Source: Neoechinorhynchus agilis (lineage: Eukaryota > Acanthocephala). From it: 64,000 nt of DNA. A program made the translations under genes and the position numbers. The stretch spans positions 16,988,001 to 17,052,000 of the forward strand of contig CM121341.1 of NCBI GenBank assembly GCA_051530055.1. Direction: 5' to 3'. Positions 46,101-58,507 of this stretch are shown piece by piece; within the stretch, counting starts at the first letter, position 1; every line of letters starts with the position of its first letter. Under the pieces are notes generated by a model. That model searched no databases. It worked only from the letters and a program-made list of their open reading frames with translations, and was not told the origin of the DNA.

Positions 46101-49100
46101 TTTCTTTAAATCTGACTGGACATTATGATCTAAGTCAAATGATGGCCATCTGACGATTCTTAATTTTCGTGACGACATAGAATTGTCTCGTTCGTCTGAT
46201 GACCTTTCTAACTTTTACTTCCTTTCCGTTGTCGTTTTTTCGGAAGGAAATTAATTTTTTTAGCTCTCAGACAATTTTTTATTCGCTCCTCTTACTGAAC
46301 CTCTTTTAGCCCATTAAAGATAAAAAATGGAAGTGATAATAATGAGTTAAATTGAACATTGAAATGAGCCTAATTGGCCAAATAGCACCTCTTGTCTGAT
46401 TCATTCTCAGTTTTTATTCTCGGTCACAACTCCTGATTTCCATTTGTTGGAATGACGATTCGCAAGTTCGATTTGTTTTTTTGCCATTTTCGTTTTTTCT
46501 ATTTCGTTCATTTGTCTTGTTATCTGACCGGCGTAGATGTTCGATGGGCCGCCTTCGATTTCTAAGCAATTTAATTTTTTCATCCAATGAATTCTTTTTG
46601 TTCAAGTGGAACTGTTTCATTTATAAAAATAAAATGCATTTTTTTATTTAAGTTTTTTTCTTGAATCTCATAATTTGTTTTATATAAAGGACGGAAATCA
46701 TGATCTCGAATTTTATTGAATAGTGAAATGTGCCTAAGCGGCCAAATGTGTTCCTCTCGTCTGATCGGTTTCTGGATTTTTCGTTTTTTTCTTCAAGATT
46801 TCATTTCCAATGTATATTTTTAATTATTTCTTATACGTTCGCGGCATTTTCATAGATATTTAAATCTTAGTCCGGTTGTAGCTTTTAGATCCAATAAATT
46901 AGACATGCAATTTTAGTTCCAATGTTTTTTCATAGTCTTTATTATGTTTTTAAAGTTACTGTACAAAAGTTGCACGCTTTTCAATTATTTTATTTGCTGC
47001 TTAATGGACGATGTCATTGAAACTCAATAGTTTAATGATTTCGCTTAGCCAATCGCACTTTTTTTATGCGTTCTGTTAATGTTTTCGAAAGCTCTCGTTT
47101 TTATGCTTTCGGTTAACTTAGATTTTTCTCATTTCGTCTTAAAGAGAAGATAATAAAATTATATGGAATTGTACAATTCCTGGAATGATGATTTAAAGCT
47201 GGAATTACTGTCTGAAAAATGACGATTTCTTTAAATCTGACCGGACATTTTGATCTAAGTCAAATGATGACCATCACACGATTCTTAATTTTCGTGACGA
47301 CATAGAATTGTCTCGTTCGTCTGATGACCTTCCTAACTTTTACTTCCTTTCCGTTGTCGTTTTTTCGGAAGGAAATTAATTTTTTTAGCCCTCAAACAAT
47401 TTTTTTTTAGCTCCTCTAACTGAACCTCTTTTAGCCCATTAAAGATAAAAATGGAAGTGATTATAATGAGTTAAATTGAACATTGAAATGAGCCTAATTG
47501 GCCAAATCGCACCTCTTGTCTGATTCATTCTCAGTTTTTATTCTCGGTCACAACTGATGATTTCCATTTGTTGGAATGACGATTCGCAAGTTCGATTTGT
47601 TTTTTTGCCATTTTCGTTTTTTCTATTTCGTTGCTTTGTCTTGTTATCTCACCGGCATAGAAGTTCGCTTTACCGCCTTCTCTTTCTGAGCATTTAAATT
47701 TTTTTGAGGAATTTATTCTTTTTGTTCAATGGAAACTTTTTCATTTATTAAAATAAAATGCATTCTGCAATCTAAGTTTTTAGTTTAAATCTCATAATTT
47801 GTTTTAGATAAAGGACGGAAATGATGTTCCCGAATTTGATTGAATAGTGAAATGTGCCTAAGCGGCCAAATGTGTTCCTCTCGTCTGATCCGTTTCTAGA
47901 TTTTTCGTTTTTTGCTTCAAGAGTTCATTTCCAATCTATATTTTTAATTATATCTTATACTTTCGCGGCATTTTGATAGATATTTAAATTTTAGTCCTGT
48001 TGTAGCGCTTAGATCCAATAAATTAGACTTGCAAGTTTAGTTCCAATGTTTTTTTCATAGTCTTTATTATGTTATTTAAGTTACTGTACAAGAGTTGGAT
48101 GCTTTTCAATGATTTTATTTGCGGCTTAATTGACGATGTCATTGAAACTCAATAGTTCAATGACTTCGCTTAGCCAATACCACCTTTTTTATGTGTTCTG
48201 TTAATGTTTTCGAAAATTCTTGTTTTTTTGCTTTCGGTTTTAAAATTTTTTCTCATTTCGTCTTGATGAGAAGCCAATAAAATGATATTGAATTCTACTA
48301 TTCCTGAAATGATTATTTAAAGCTGGAATTACTGTCTAAAAAATGACGATTTCTTTAAATCTGACCGGACATTTTGATCTAAGTCAAATGATGACCATCT
48401 GTCGATTCTGAACTTTCGTGACGACATGGGATTGTCTCGTTCGTCTGATGACCTTGATTAACTTTTCATCCTTTCCGTTGTCGTTTTTACGAAAGGAAAT
48501 TAATTTTTTTGAGCACTCAAAAATTTTTTATTCGCTCCTCTTACTGAACCTCTTTTAGCCCATTAAAGATAAAGAATGAAAGTGATGATAATGAGTTAAA
48601 TTGAACATTGAAATGAGCCTAATTGGCCAAATAGCACCTCTTGTCTGATTCATTCTCAGTTTTTATTCTCGGTCACAACTCCTGATTTCCATTTGTTGGA
48701 ATGACGATTCGCAAGTTCGATTTGTTTTTTTGCCATTTTCGTTTTTTCTATTTCGTTACTTTGTATTGTTATCTGACCGGCGTAGATGTTCGATGGGCCG
48801 CCTTCGATTTCTGAGCAATTTAATTTTTTCATCGAATGAATTCTTTTTGTTCAAGTGAAACTGTTTCATTTATAAAAATAAAATGCATTTTTTAATTTAA
48901 TTTTTTTGCTTGAATCTCATAATTTGTTTTATATAAAGGACGGAAATCATGATCTCGAATTTAATTGAAAAGTGAAATGTGCCTAAGCGGCCAAATGTGT
49001 TCCTCTCGTCTGATCGGTTTCTGGATTTTTCGTTTTTTGCTTCAAGATTTCATTTCCAATGTATATTTTTAATTATTTCTTATACGTTCGCGGCATTTTC

Positions 49101-52100
49101 ATAGATATTTAAATCTTAGTCCGGTTGTAGCTTTTAGATCCAATAAATTGGACATGCAATTTTAGTTCCAATGTTTTTTCATAGTCTTTATTATGTTTTT
49201 AAATTACTGTACAAAAGTTGCACGCTTTTCAATTATTTTATTTGCTGCTTAATTGTGCGATGTCATTGAAACTCAATAGTTCAATGAGTTCGCTTAGGCA
49301 ATATCACCTTTTTTATGTGTTCTGTTAATGTTTTCGAAAATTCTTGTTTTTTTGCTTTCGGTTTTAAAAATTTTTCTCATTTCGTCTTGATGAGAAGCCA
49401 ATAAAATGATATTGAATTCTACTATTCCTGAAATGATTATTTAAAGCTGGAATTACTGTCTAAAAAATGACGATTTCTTTAAATCTGACCGGACATTTTG
49501 ATCTAAGTCAAATGATGACCATCTGACGATTCTGAACTTTCGTGACGACATGGGATTGTCTCGTTCGTCTGATGACCTTTCTAAATTTTACTTCCTTTCC
49601 GTTGTCGTTTTTACGGAAGGAAATTAATTTTTTAGAGCACTCAAAATTTTTTTATTCGCTCCTCTAACTGAACCTCTTTTAGCCCATTAAAGATAAAGAA
49701 TGAAAGTGATGATAATGAGTTAAATTGAACATTGAAATGAGCCTAATTGGCCAAATAGCACCTCTTGTCTGATTCATTCTCAGTTTTTATTCTCGGTCAC
49801 AACTCCTGATTTCCATTTGTTGGAATGACGATTCGCAAGTTCGATTTGTTTTTTTGCCATTTTCGTTTTTTCTATTTCGTTGCTTTGTCTTGTTATCTCA
49901 CCGGCATAGAAGTTCGCTTTACCGCCTTCTTCTGAGCATTTAAATTTTTTGAGGAATTTATTCTTTTTGTTCAATGGAAACTTTTTCATTTATTGAAATA
50001 AAATGCATTCTTCAATCTAAGTTTTTAGTTTAAATCTCATAATTTGTTTTAGATAAAGGACGGAAATGATGTTCCCGAATTTGATTGAATAGTGAAATGT
50101 GCCTAAGCGGCCAAATGTGTTCCTCTCGTCTGATCCGTTTCTAGATTTTTCGTTTTTTGCTTCAAGAGTTCATTTCCAATCTATATTTTTAATTATTTCT
50201 TATACTTTCGCGGCATTTTGATAGATATTTAAATTTTAGTCCTGTTGTAGCGCTTAGATCCAATAAATTAGACTTGCAAGTTTAGTTCCAATGTTTTTTT
50301 CATAGTCTTTATTATGTTATTTAAGTTACTGTACAAGAGTTGGATGCTTTTCAATGATTTTATTTGCTGCTTAATTGACGATGTCATTGAAACTCAATAG
50401 TTCAATGAGTTCGCTTAGCCAATACCACCTTTTTTATGTGTTCTGTTAATGTTTTCGAAAATTCTTGTTTTTTTGCTTTCGGTTTTAAAATTTTTTCTCA
50501 TTTCGTCTTGATGAGAAGCCAATAAAATGATATTGAATTCTACTATTCCTGAAATGATTATTTAAAGCTGGAATTACTGTCTGAAAAATGACGATTTCTT
50601 TAAATCTGACCGGACATTTTGATCTAAGTCAAATGATGACCATCTGACGATTCTGAACTTTCGTGACGACATGGGATTGTCTCGTTCGTCTGATGACCTT
50701 GATTAACTTTTCATCCTTTCCGTTGTCGTTTTTACGAAAGGAAATTAATTTTTTAGAGCACTCAAATTTTTTTTATTTGCTCTTCCAATTAAAGTTCGTT
50801 TGGTCGTTTAAAGATAAAGAATGAAAGTGATGATAATGAGTTAAATTGAACATTTAAATGTGCCTAATTTGCCAATTGAACACCTCTGTTCTTATTCATT
50901 CTCAATTTTTCTTCCCGGTCACAACTGCTGATTGGTATTTGTTGAAATGATGATTCGCAATTACGATTTGTTTTTTGGCATTTTCGTTTTTTCTATTTCG
51001 TTACTTTGTATTGTTATCTGACCGGCGTAGATGTTCGATGGGCCGCCTTCGATTTCTGAGCAATTTAATTTTTTCATCGAATGAATTCTTTTTGTTCAAG
51101 TGAAACTGTTTCATTTATAAAAATAAAATGCATTTTTTAATTTAATTTTTTTGCTTGAATCTCATAATTTGTTTTATATAAAGGACGGAAATCATGATCT
51201 CGAATTTAATTGAAAAGTGAAATGTGCCTAAGCGGCCAAATGTGTTCCTCTCGTCTGATCGGTTTCTGGATTTTTCGTTTTTTGCTTCAAGATTTCATTT
51301 CCAATGTATATTTTTAATTATTTCTTATACGTTCGCGGCATTTTCATAGATATTTAAATCTTAGTCCGGTTGTAGCTTTTAGATCCAATAAATTAGACAT
51401 GCAATTTTAGTTCCAATGTTTTTTCATAGTCTTTATTATGTTTTTAAAGTTACTGTACAAAAGTTGCACGCTTTTCAATTATTTTATTTGCTGCTTAATT
51501 GTGCGATGTCATTGAAACTCAATAGTTCAATGAGTTCGCTTAGGCAATATCACCTTTTTTATGTGTTCTGTTAATGTTTTCGAAAATTCTTGTTTTTTTG
51601 CTTTCGGTTTTAAAAATTTTTCTCATTTCGTCTTGAAGAGAAGCTAATAAAATGATATTGAATTCTACTATTCCTGAAATGATTATTTAAAGCTGGAATT
51701 ACTGTCTGAAAAATGACGATTTCTTTAAATCTGACCGGACATTTTGATCTAAGTCAAATGATGACCATCTGACGATTCTTAATTTTCGTGACGACATAGA
51801 ATTGTCTCGTTCGTCTGATGACCTTTCTAACTTTTACTTCCTTTCCGTTGTCGTTTTTTCGGAAGGAAATTAATTTTTTTAGCTCTCAAACAATTTTTTA
51901 TTCGCTCCTCTAACTGAACCTCTTTTAGCCCATTAAAGATAAAAAATGGAAGTGATGATAATGAGTTAAATTGAACATTGAAATGAGCCTAATTGGCCAA
52001 ATAGCACCTCTTGTCTGATTCATTCTCAATTTTTATTCTCGGTCACAACTCCTGATTTCCATTTGTTGGAATGACGATTCGCAAGTTCGATTTGTTTTTT

Positions 52101-52632
52101 GCCATTTTCGTTTTTTCTATTTCGTTACTTTGTCTTGTTATCTGACCGGCATAGAAGTTCGCTTTACCGCCTTCTCTTTCTGAGCATTTAAATTTTTTTG
52201 AGGAATTTATTCTTTTTGTTCAATGGAAACTTTTTCATTTATTAAAATAAAATGCATTCTTCAATCTAAGTTTTTAGTTTATATCTCATAATTTGTTTTA
52301 TATAAAGGACGGAAATGATGATCCCGAATTTAATTGAATAGTGAAATGTGCCTAAGCGGCCAAATGTGTTCCTCTCGTCTGATCCGTTTCTAGATTTTTC
52401 GTTTTTTGCTTCAAGAGTTCATTTCCAATCTATATTTTTAATTATTTCTTATACTTTCGCGGCATTTTTATAGATATTTAAATTTTAGTCCTGTTGTAGC
52501 TTCATTTCCAATCTATATTTTTAATTATTTCTTATACATTCGCGGCATTTTTATATATATTTAAATTTTAGTCCTGTTGTAGCGCTTAGATCCAATAAAT
52601 TAGATATGCAAATTTAGTTCCGATGTTTATTT
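37115..52632. repeat. Satellite array A, about 1.12-kb monomer, 14 copies
   Basis: The marker word gcggccaaatg recurs at 37751, 38876, 40000, 41121, 42247, 43373, 44490, 45613, 46738, 47862, 48987, 50107, 51232 and 52356, spaced 1117-1126 bp. Two monomer subtypes are told apart by gaagttcgctttaccgcc (A) and gatgttcgatgggccgcc (B); the order is roughly A B A A B B B A B A B A B A. The first, leftmost unit is the most diverged. Within a monomer two blocks (around the aattggccaaat and gcggccaaatg words) resemble each other, so the unit itself grew from shorter repeats. There is no shared open frame; the 66-89-codon frames inside are chance. Confidence 0.95.
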
Positions 52633-54965
52633 CATAGTTCGGTTGCCTCTCTCAATTTCTTCGAGAGATCCTGGAGCAGAGAGAGTGCCGAGCTTCCGAG
52701 CGTTCCATACGTCTCTACCCCAAAGGGGACAAAATAGTGAGCCCTCGATAGGTGACGATATTTCCGTCTTTTCCTCCCTTTCGCTGCACTGGCGGCGGCA
52801 CCGGCGATTTCGAGGGAGTAGGGGATGTTGCTGGCTGCGAGGGTATCCACACACGTGGCGTCCCAGAGAAGGCATTTGCCCTCCCGCCACGGGAAGACCG
52901 AAGTTCCATCGGGCCTACGGCCGTTTAGTCTACAGAGGTGGGCGTGTTCCAGGATGTTTGGGAAGTTCGCCGTTCTCAACGCCCGAGAAATTACGTTATT
53001 GATTTCAGAATGGCGTGAGAACCTTCCTGCTGACCTTCTGCAGACGAGACCGTGTCGCCCGAAAGCATCAACCAAAGACCCACATCGACAGCGATGGGGA
53101 GCGAATGGACAATTCTCTCCATTACGGCATTGACCCATGTTAAAGAGGTAACAAGGACGCGTTAACATCGATCACCAAGTCTTAAGGATACTACGATCCT
53201 CGTTACCTCATCAGTAAGAAGAGTTCCCACTGATGCCAGAGGAACAGCCTGCAACCACGCCCCAGATTCTCGTGTTGAAACTGCCAACAGTCTTGCTCGG
53301 ACGACCCCATCGCGAGAACCGGAAAGTAGAGCTGTGAGCTCTCGCGACAAGAGGACCGTCTCAGATCGACTGTCTGAGGCCATTCACGGGAACATGGTTA
53401 GCGCCTGTCTGCTGGCACCATTCCTCAACCGCCACCACGAAATCCCGGTCTAGACAGAACTTTTCCTTCAAAATGTTCTTCGAGACTGGTAGGCTCCCCT
53501 CAAACGATCCAAGAAAGGCCGGCAAAGCAAGGTCGACTAGTGCCCAAATTCCCAATCCCCCAGATGACACAGGCAAAGAAGCTTGTCACCACGCCTCATC
53601 TGAGAGCTGAACATTTAAAAAACGCTCGAGGCATGCCCTCACCTTATCGTCCAGCTTTGCCAATCCTGTTTTGTGTTTGAAAAATGTTGCTGTGCGAACC
53701 TTGTACAATAATTTGGGGATGAAGAGCGCGTTCTTTATGAGAAACAAGGCGTCATGAGCCGAGAGAGCGCACACCCTATCGCACAGCAACGAAAGTTTCG
53801 GTATGATATGGCCGATCTCATCTTCCACATTTGAATCGAAGACGCAACTGCCCAGAAGGCTGAGTTGTTCCCGAGTCACGAGTTTCAGGCCTGGAGCTAC
53901 GGCCTCGAACCCAGCCATTAGTTCTTTGACTTTGGCGGCGTCTCCAATATTCAGTACAAGGAGCTCACATTTTCCAGCATTAAGCTCAATGACCGTCTTC
54001 GATGTCTCCCTAAATCAGCGTCTCCAAATCGCGCAGTACAACGGAGGGATCACCTCCGAGCGTAGCGTCATCCAAGTACCAAGCATTGAAGCTGGAATGG
54101 AGAGAATGCGCTATTGGATTTACTGTTAGGGAGAATGCGATTGGACCGGGGAGATCTCCTTTCTGCACTCCTATTTCGGACCAAATGAGGTGGTCTTCGA
54201 AAAGCAAAGAAGTCGCCGTCCCGTAGGCATTGAGAAAATACTGGAAGGCTTCTGGGGCATGATCCCTAATTGCGCGGAACATGGTTTCTCTATTGAGAGA
54301 GTTAAAGGCGTTCCGAAAATCACACTTAAGAATCACGCACGTCTCTGAGCTTCTCGTAGCAAAGTTTCGGAGCGAGCGGACAATAGCTTCCGCCCCGCAG
54401 GATGTGCAGCAGCCCAGTTGGACTGGACGAAGTTGCTGTCCGGTTTTCTCTGTAATACGTTTGCAGAGAATTTTTCCTGCGAGTCGGCGTATCGTCGAAG
54501 ATACGGCGATGGGACGGATCCCACCTTCTTTTTTTGTGAGCGCACACAATGAGGCTCCGAAAAATAGGTCCTTTGCAACGGGGTTCAGGTCCTCTCCAGT
54601 CAGGCGGTCGACTATTCGAGAAAGCGCACTTCCTAGAGAGAGAGCTGCTTCACCAGTTGTAAAGGACATCGTGTCCTTTAGGTGCTGAGGCCTTAGTCCG
54701 TCAAGCCCGTGACCCGAACCATTTGCAAAAGCTGAGATGGCCTTTTTTATCTCTGAAATTTGAGTGGGCGTCAAAAGGCTAACAAAATCCCAACTTAAAA
54801 AAGCGATCCGCCGCAGCAACGTGCGCCGCGCCGGCTGTTGCGCTCGCTGGCGAGGGGGTGCCCAGTTTCCAATGCAAATCGGTCAAATGCGATGTTTGTC
54901 TTCGTGACTTCAAACCCATTCTCAGTGGTCTCGTGCGCTCCCACGGTCAACATGGGTTGCATCGC
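52633..54965 (-). mobile_element. Non-LTR retrotransposon with restriction-like endonuclease, copy 1
   Basis: Minus strand. 54819-54010 encodes the RT: KKEGGIRPIAVSSTIRRL, KCDFRNAFNSLNR, GPIAFSLTVNPIAHSL and the catalytic NAWYLDD. 53918-53586 continues with the thumb-like region. 53168-52632 has a Cys/His region (CYLFNMGQC, CRCGSLVDAFGRHGLVCRR) and RPDGTSVFPWREGKCLLWDAT, which fits the RPD...D endonuclease motif of R2/R4/NeSL-type elements. RT followed by C-terminal endonuclease places it with the early-branching LINEs. The frame is broken several times after the RT. The 3' end is cut off at the satellite border. A plus-strand piece at 54850-54962 (KCDVCLRDF...HGQHGLH, C2H2 finger-like) abuts the 5' end and looks like an inverted 5' segment. 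Confidence 0.85.
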
Positions 54966-57640
54966 CCTTAATCCAGAAAACCGCCAACTCTGCCTGTCTC
55001 CCCGTCTTCATTGAATCCAACCGAACTCACAACTGTGGTCACAGACACGAATCGCCCACACCCCATCTCGCAACGCCTCCCCAGCCAAAATAGGATATTG
55101 TTTTCGACCGATAGTTCTCCCCTCTTTTCGTAATATGTCCGTAAATCATTCGGAATCACTTCGGGCCATTGTGTCTTGATATACCTACACACCCTCGCCA
55201 GCACATTATCGTTTCTTAAACTCCGTTTCAACATTTCTGCGTTTATGAGTTTTGAATCGTCACAATCTATTAGATCAATTTCATTGGCAAAACTCTCCAC
55301 TGGTTCATTTGAAACTTCTGGTATTCTTGATAGTGCATCGGCATATACATTCTTTTTGCCTTTCACATATTCGATGGTGTAATCATATTCGGCCAACACA
55401 ATCGCCCATCTTCGCAAAAGGTTACCATGTATCTGATTCAATTCTTTTTTATGTCCGAATATGTTAATCAAAGGTTTGTGATCGGTCATCAGTCGAAAAC
55501 TACGTCCGAATAAGAAGTGGTGAAATTTCTTTATTCCAAACAATATCGCCCCGGCTTCTTTATCTATTGTTGAATAATTTTTTCCGCAGGTGATAAAGTT
55601 CTCGCATACGCGATCGTTCTTCAGTTTCTCCCTTCCTGCTGCAAGAGTACTGCCCCAAACCCCACTTCACTCGCATCACACGACAGGATCACCTCTTTTT
55701 CAGCAGCATACGGCATCAACACTTTCGGATGTTCCATCAACTTTTTCGCTGCCATGAAACTACCTTGTTCTATTTTCCCCCATCTCCATGGAATCTTCGA
55801 ACTGGTCAGTCTACGAAGCGGACTACGCACAGCGTGCAAATGTGGCAAAAATCGTTCATGGTATCCTGCTGCTCCGGGGAAGGCTCTCGATTGCGTTCGT
55901 GTTTTCGGAGGTGGACAATTGATCATTGACCGCAATTTTGCTTGTGGTGCTCTTATTGCCCCCGATTCCCAGATCATCCCTAAAATCTCAACCTTTTCCT
56001 GGAGAAAACAGCATTAGATATTCGTTTATAGTGACTCGAAAATCACCACATACTCTGATCCTGTTATTCGCTTTCTTCATGAGAACGATCGGTGTGGCCC
56101 ATTCCAGCGGTTCTCTCGTCGGATCCACTTTCCTTAGAACGCCGATTGCTTGAAGCCTGTTCATCTAATCTTGTAAACATTCAACCATCGGAAGAGGAAC
56201 TCTCCGTGCCGGAAAAAATTTTGGACTCGCATCATCTCTCACTGACAATTCCACTTGATATCCCTTGATTTTCCCCAATTCATTCGAAAACAGTTTAGCA
56301 TATTCCTTCTCTGGTTTCATCTCCATCTGATTTATTGGGGATACCACACCGATCCCCATCCCTTGGTTTCCTCTCCAGGTAGCATCTAACTGCACCAGAA
56401 CTATACCAACAGCACATATCCAATTTAGTCCACACAATGCTCTATCCATGGTTCGCACCACGGCAACTTCGACCATGGCTCGGCGTCCCTCGAATTCCAC
56501 CTCCACTTGACCAGTTCCCACAGTGTCGAGTGCCTGTCCACCATATGCTTTTAGGCGAAGACCCTCTCTAAGCGGTTTAGATCCTAATTGTGTCCAAATC
56601 CGCATCGAGACACCAGCACCCGTGTCATATTCCATCTCCACTGATCTTTGATTGACTTTAAGAATTAGCGTCCACTTTTGGTTTTGTCCAACAGCGTTGA
56701 TGTTTCTAATCACTTCTTCCTCCTCTCCAATCTGTTTTACCTGCTTGACCTGCGATCGGAAACAATTCCGTGCAAAATGGCCAAATTTCCCACAGTTGAA
56801 ACATCTTCCTCCTCGGCTATTTGGAAAGGTCTGAGAGTTTCCTCCTCGAAAAATACACGGCTCGTTGCTCTTATGAACTTTTCCACATCGATTACAGATG
56901 GTTCTTCTTCTTCGATCATCGGCATGATTCCACTTCTCGAAGTTTCTCGCCACTACCCGGTGCAACGTACCTGCATCTTCGTCCTTCGTTTGTCTTACCT
57001 CAGCTATCGCTCGTTCCATTGGGATGCATAGATCTAGGACTTGTTTCATCGATACAATTTTTTTTCCTGTATCCCGTCTGGTCAACGACACCTTATCTCC
57101 GTCTCGATTCGTGCATCGTTCAAACCAATAGCGAAACGATCCCGTAACCGTTCGTCCAAGTTTTCCCCATAGCTACAGCACACACTTAGCGTGCGCAATC
57201 GATCTGCAAACTCGTTGAAAGACTCACCATCTTTTCTATTGGCTTTCTCGAACGCAAAACGGGCAGCAAATATTGTCGTAGTTGGCGTAAGTAGATCGGT
57301 CATTGACTGAATAATTTCCTGGTAACCAAGATTACCGACATCCTTAGGAAATACATGCCTTTCCAATTTGCTTAGGTTAGTATCACCCATAAACGCCAAT
57401 AGCAGCATCGCTTTCGCTTCGGACACACGTTTCTCGGTTCCGCAGATACCTTTTAACCATAGGTGTCTTTCGAAACGACGAATGTACGTTGTCCATCCTA
57501 CGCCCGTGGATTCCGAACACGGGTCAAAACGTTTTTTCAAAGCCTGACTAACTGCAAAAACCAAAAACAAAACGTACACACCCCCAAACATCGTTTGGTC
57601 ATTATCGATTGGACGCGCAGTGCGTGTCACGATCGCTCAC
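54966..57640 (-). mobile_element. Ty3/gypsy-type LTR retrotransposon, broken fossil
   Basis: Minus strand. Parts in order: a gag-like region (about 57630-57080), a CCHC zinc knuckle (CFNCGKFGHFARNC near 56800) with an aspartic protease region after it (DTGAG near 56620), and RT/RNase H-region sequence (about 55980-54970, including DASEVGFGAVL and TDHKPL). I did not see an integrase or a pair of LTRs, so the ends are approximate. It is broken, with several interruptions, and no complete set of parts is present. Age is moderate: the parts are easily recognised but eroded. It abuts the inverted 5' piece of LINE copy 1 on the left. Confidence 0.82.
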
Positions 57641-57949
57641 TATATAACAAAAACACAACTGGTGTTAGAGGGGTTATTTCGGAATAAAATATTCACATTC
57701 ATAAACGCTTAAGATATTTGCCTCTAGAGGCTCTCGATTTTTATCTCGCAGAGTCTTTAGTCTTGTTTCCTTCAAAATATATTAAACTCAAAATCACTAG
57801 ATTTGGGGGATCAAGTTGATGAACCTTATTACTTTCAATACGACGCTATTTGCTTTTTTCGGAAGCTCTTTTTGCTGTTAATCCTGTGATTTGTGTTTTT
57901 GCATTGCTGTGCGCTATACACGTTACAATCGAGTCGAATTTGTTATGGC
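57641..57949. other. Unassigned spacer
   Basis: Between the LTR fossil and the Penelope-like leader fragment. It may include the fossil's terminal region. No gene was seen. Confidence 0.35.
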
Positions 57950-58265
57950 GCACGGATATAATAATAAAACGTTTATTTGTTAAAATACAAGGAATAGGAT
58001 CCATGTACCTTTGGGTCCTCATATGCGCTCGAGTTTAGAGTTCTTCAAAGAATGCGGATGTTGATTATTGAGTATATTACTGTTTTGGTAGAGTGGGAAG
58101 ATCCGCTCAGAGGAAGTCCGTTCGGATGGCAATATCCGGTCGGGAGCGAATGGGCGGTAACAGTTTGTTGGAGAGCTTGCGAGGGCGGCATTTCCTCCGT
58201 TCATTTCCTGTCATACTATTCAAAAAGATTCGGCAGTATTCAAAAGGGAGCGCCAGTATAAGGAG
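57950..58265 (+). mobile_element. Penelope-like leader fragment
   Basis: Shares ggaataggatccatgtac, ctcgagtttagagtt and the cttgcgaggg...catttcctgtcata region with 23600-23810. It lacks the RT and ends about 190 bp before the terminal inverted repeat of satellite B. Confidence 0.6.
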
Positions 58266-58454
58266 CTGATTATATCAAAAGTGATAAAAGATCACCATTA
58301 AGTCCCAGTTCGTTGCGATAACTTGATTTCGCCGTCAATCTGGAAGCTAAAGAACGCACCTCACAATTCTACCGACGATAACTCTTGCGAATATACGAAC
58401 GCTTTCAGCATTTCATTGATAGTTTAAATTGCGGCGAATCCAACAAATAAAATA

Positions 58455-58507
58455 AATTTTATTGAAATATTTCGCGAAGAAGCCTCGCCTCATCAGTCAA
58501 CAAAAAA
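58455..58507 (-). ncRNA. Hammerhead ribozyme-like motif, left end of satellite B
   Basis: Minus strand: CUGAUGA (58496-58490), stem II GCGA/UCGC with a GGCUUCU-type loop, GAAA (58473-58470), a single U-A pair for stem III, then AUU in the cleavage position. The bases flanking the core pair over at least nine positions: UUUUGUUGA before CUGAUGA with UCAAUAAAA after AUU (stem I, one G-U). All conserved core bases of a type I hammerhead are present. This is read from sequence; no folding program was run. Confidence 0.6.

Noticed and set aside
40754-49989. Minus-strand frames of 66-89 codons within satellite A, repeated between monomers
   Set aside because: They recur only because the monomer repeats; substitutions fall evenly and some monomers close the frame.
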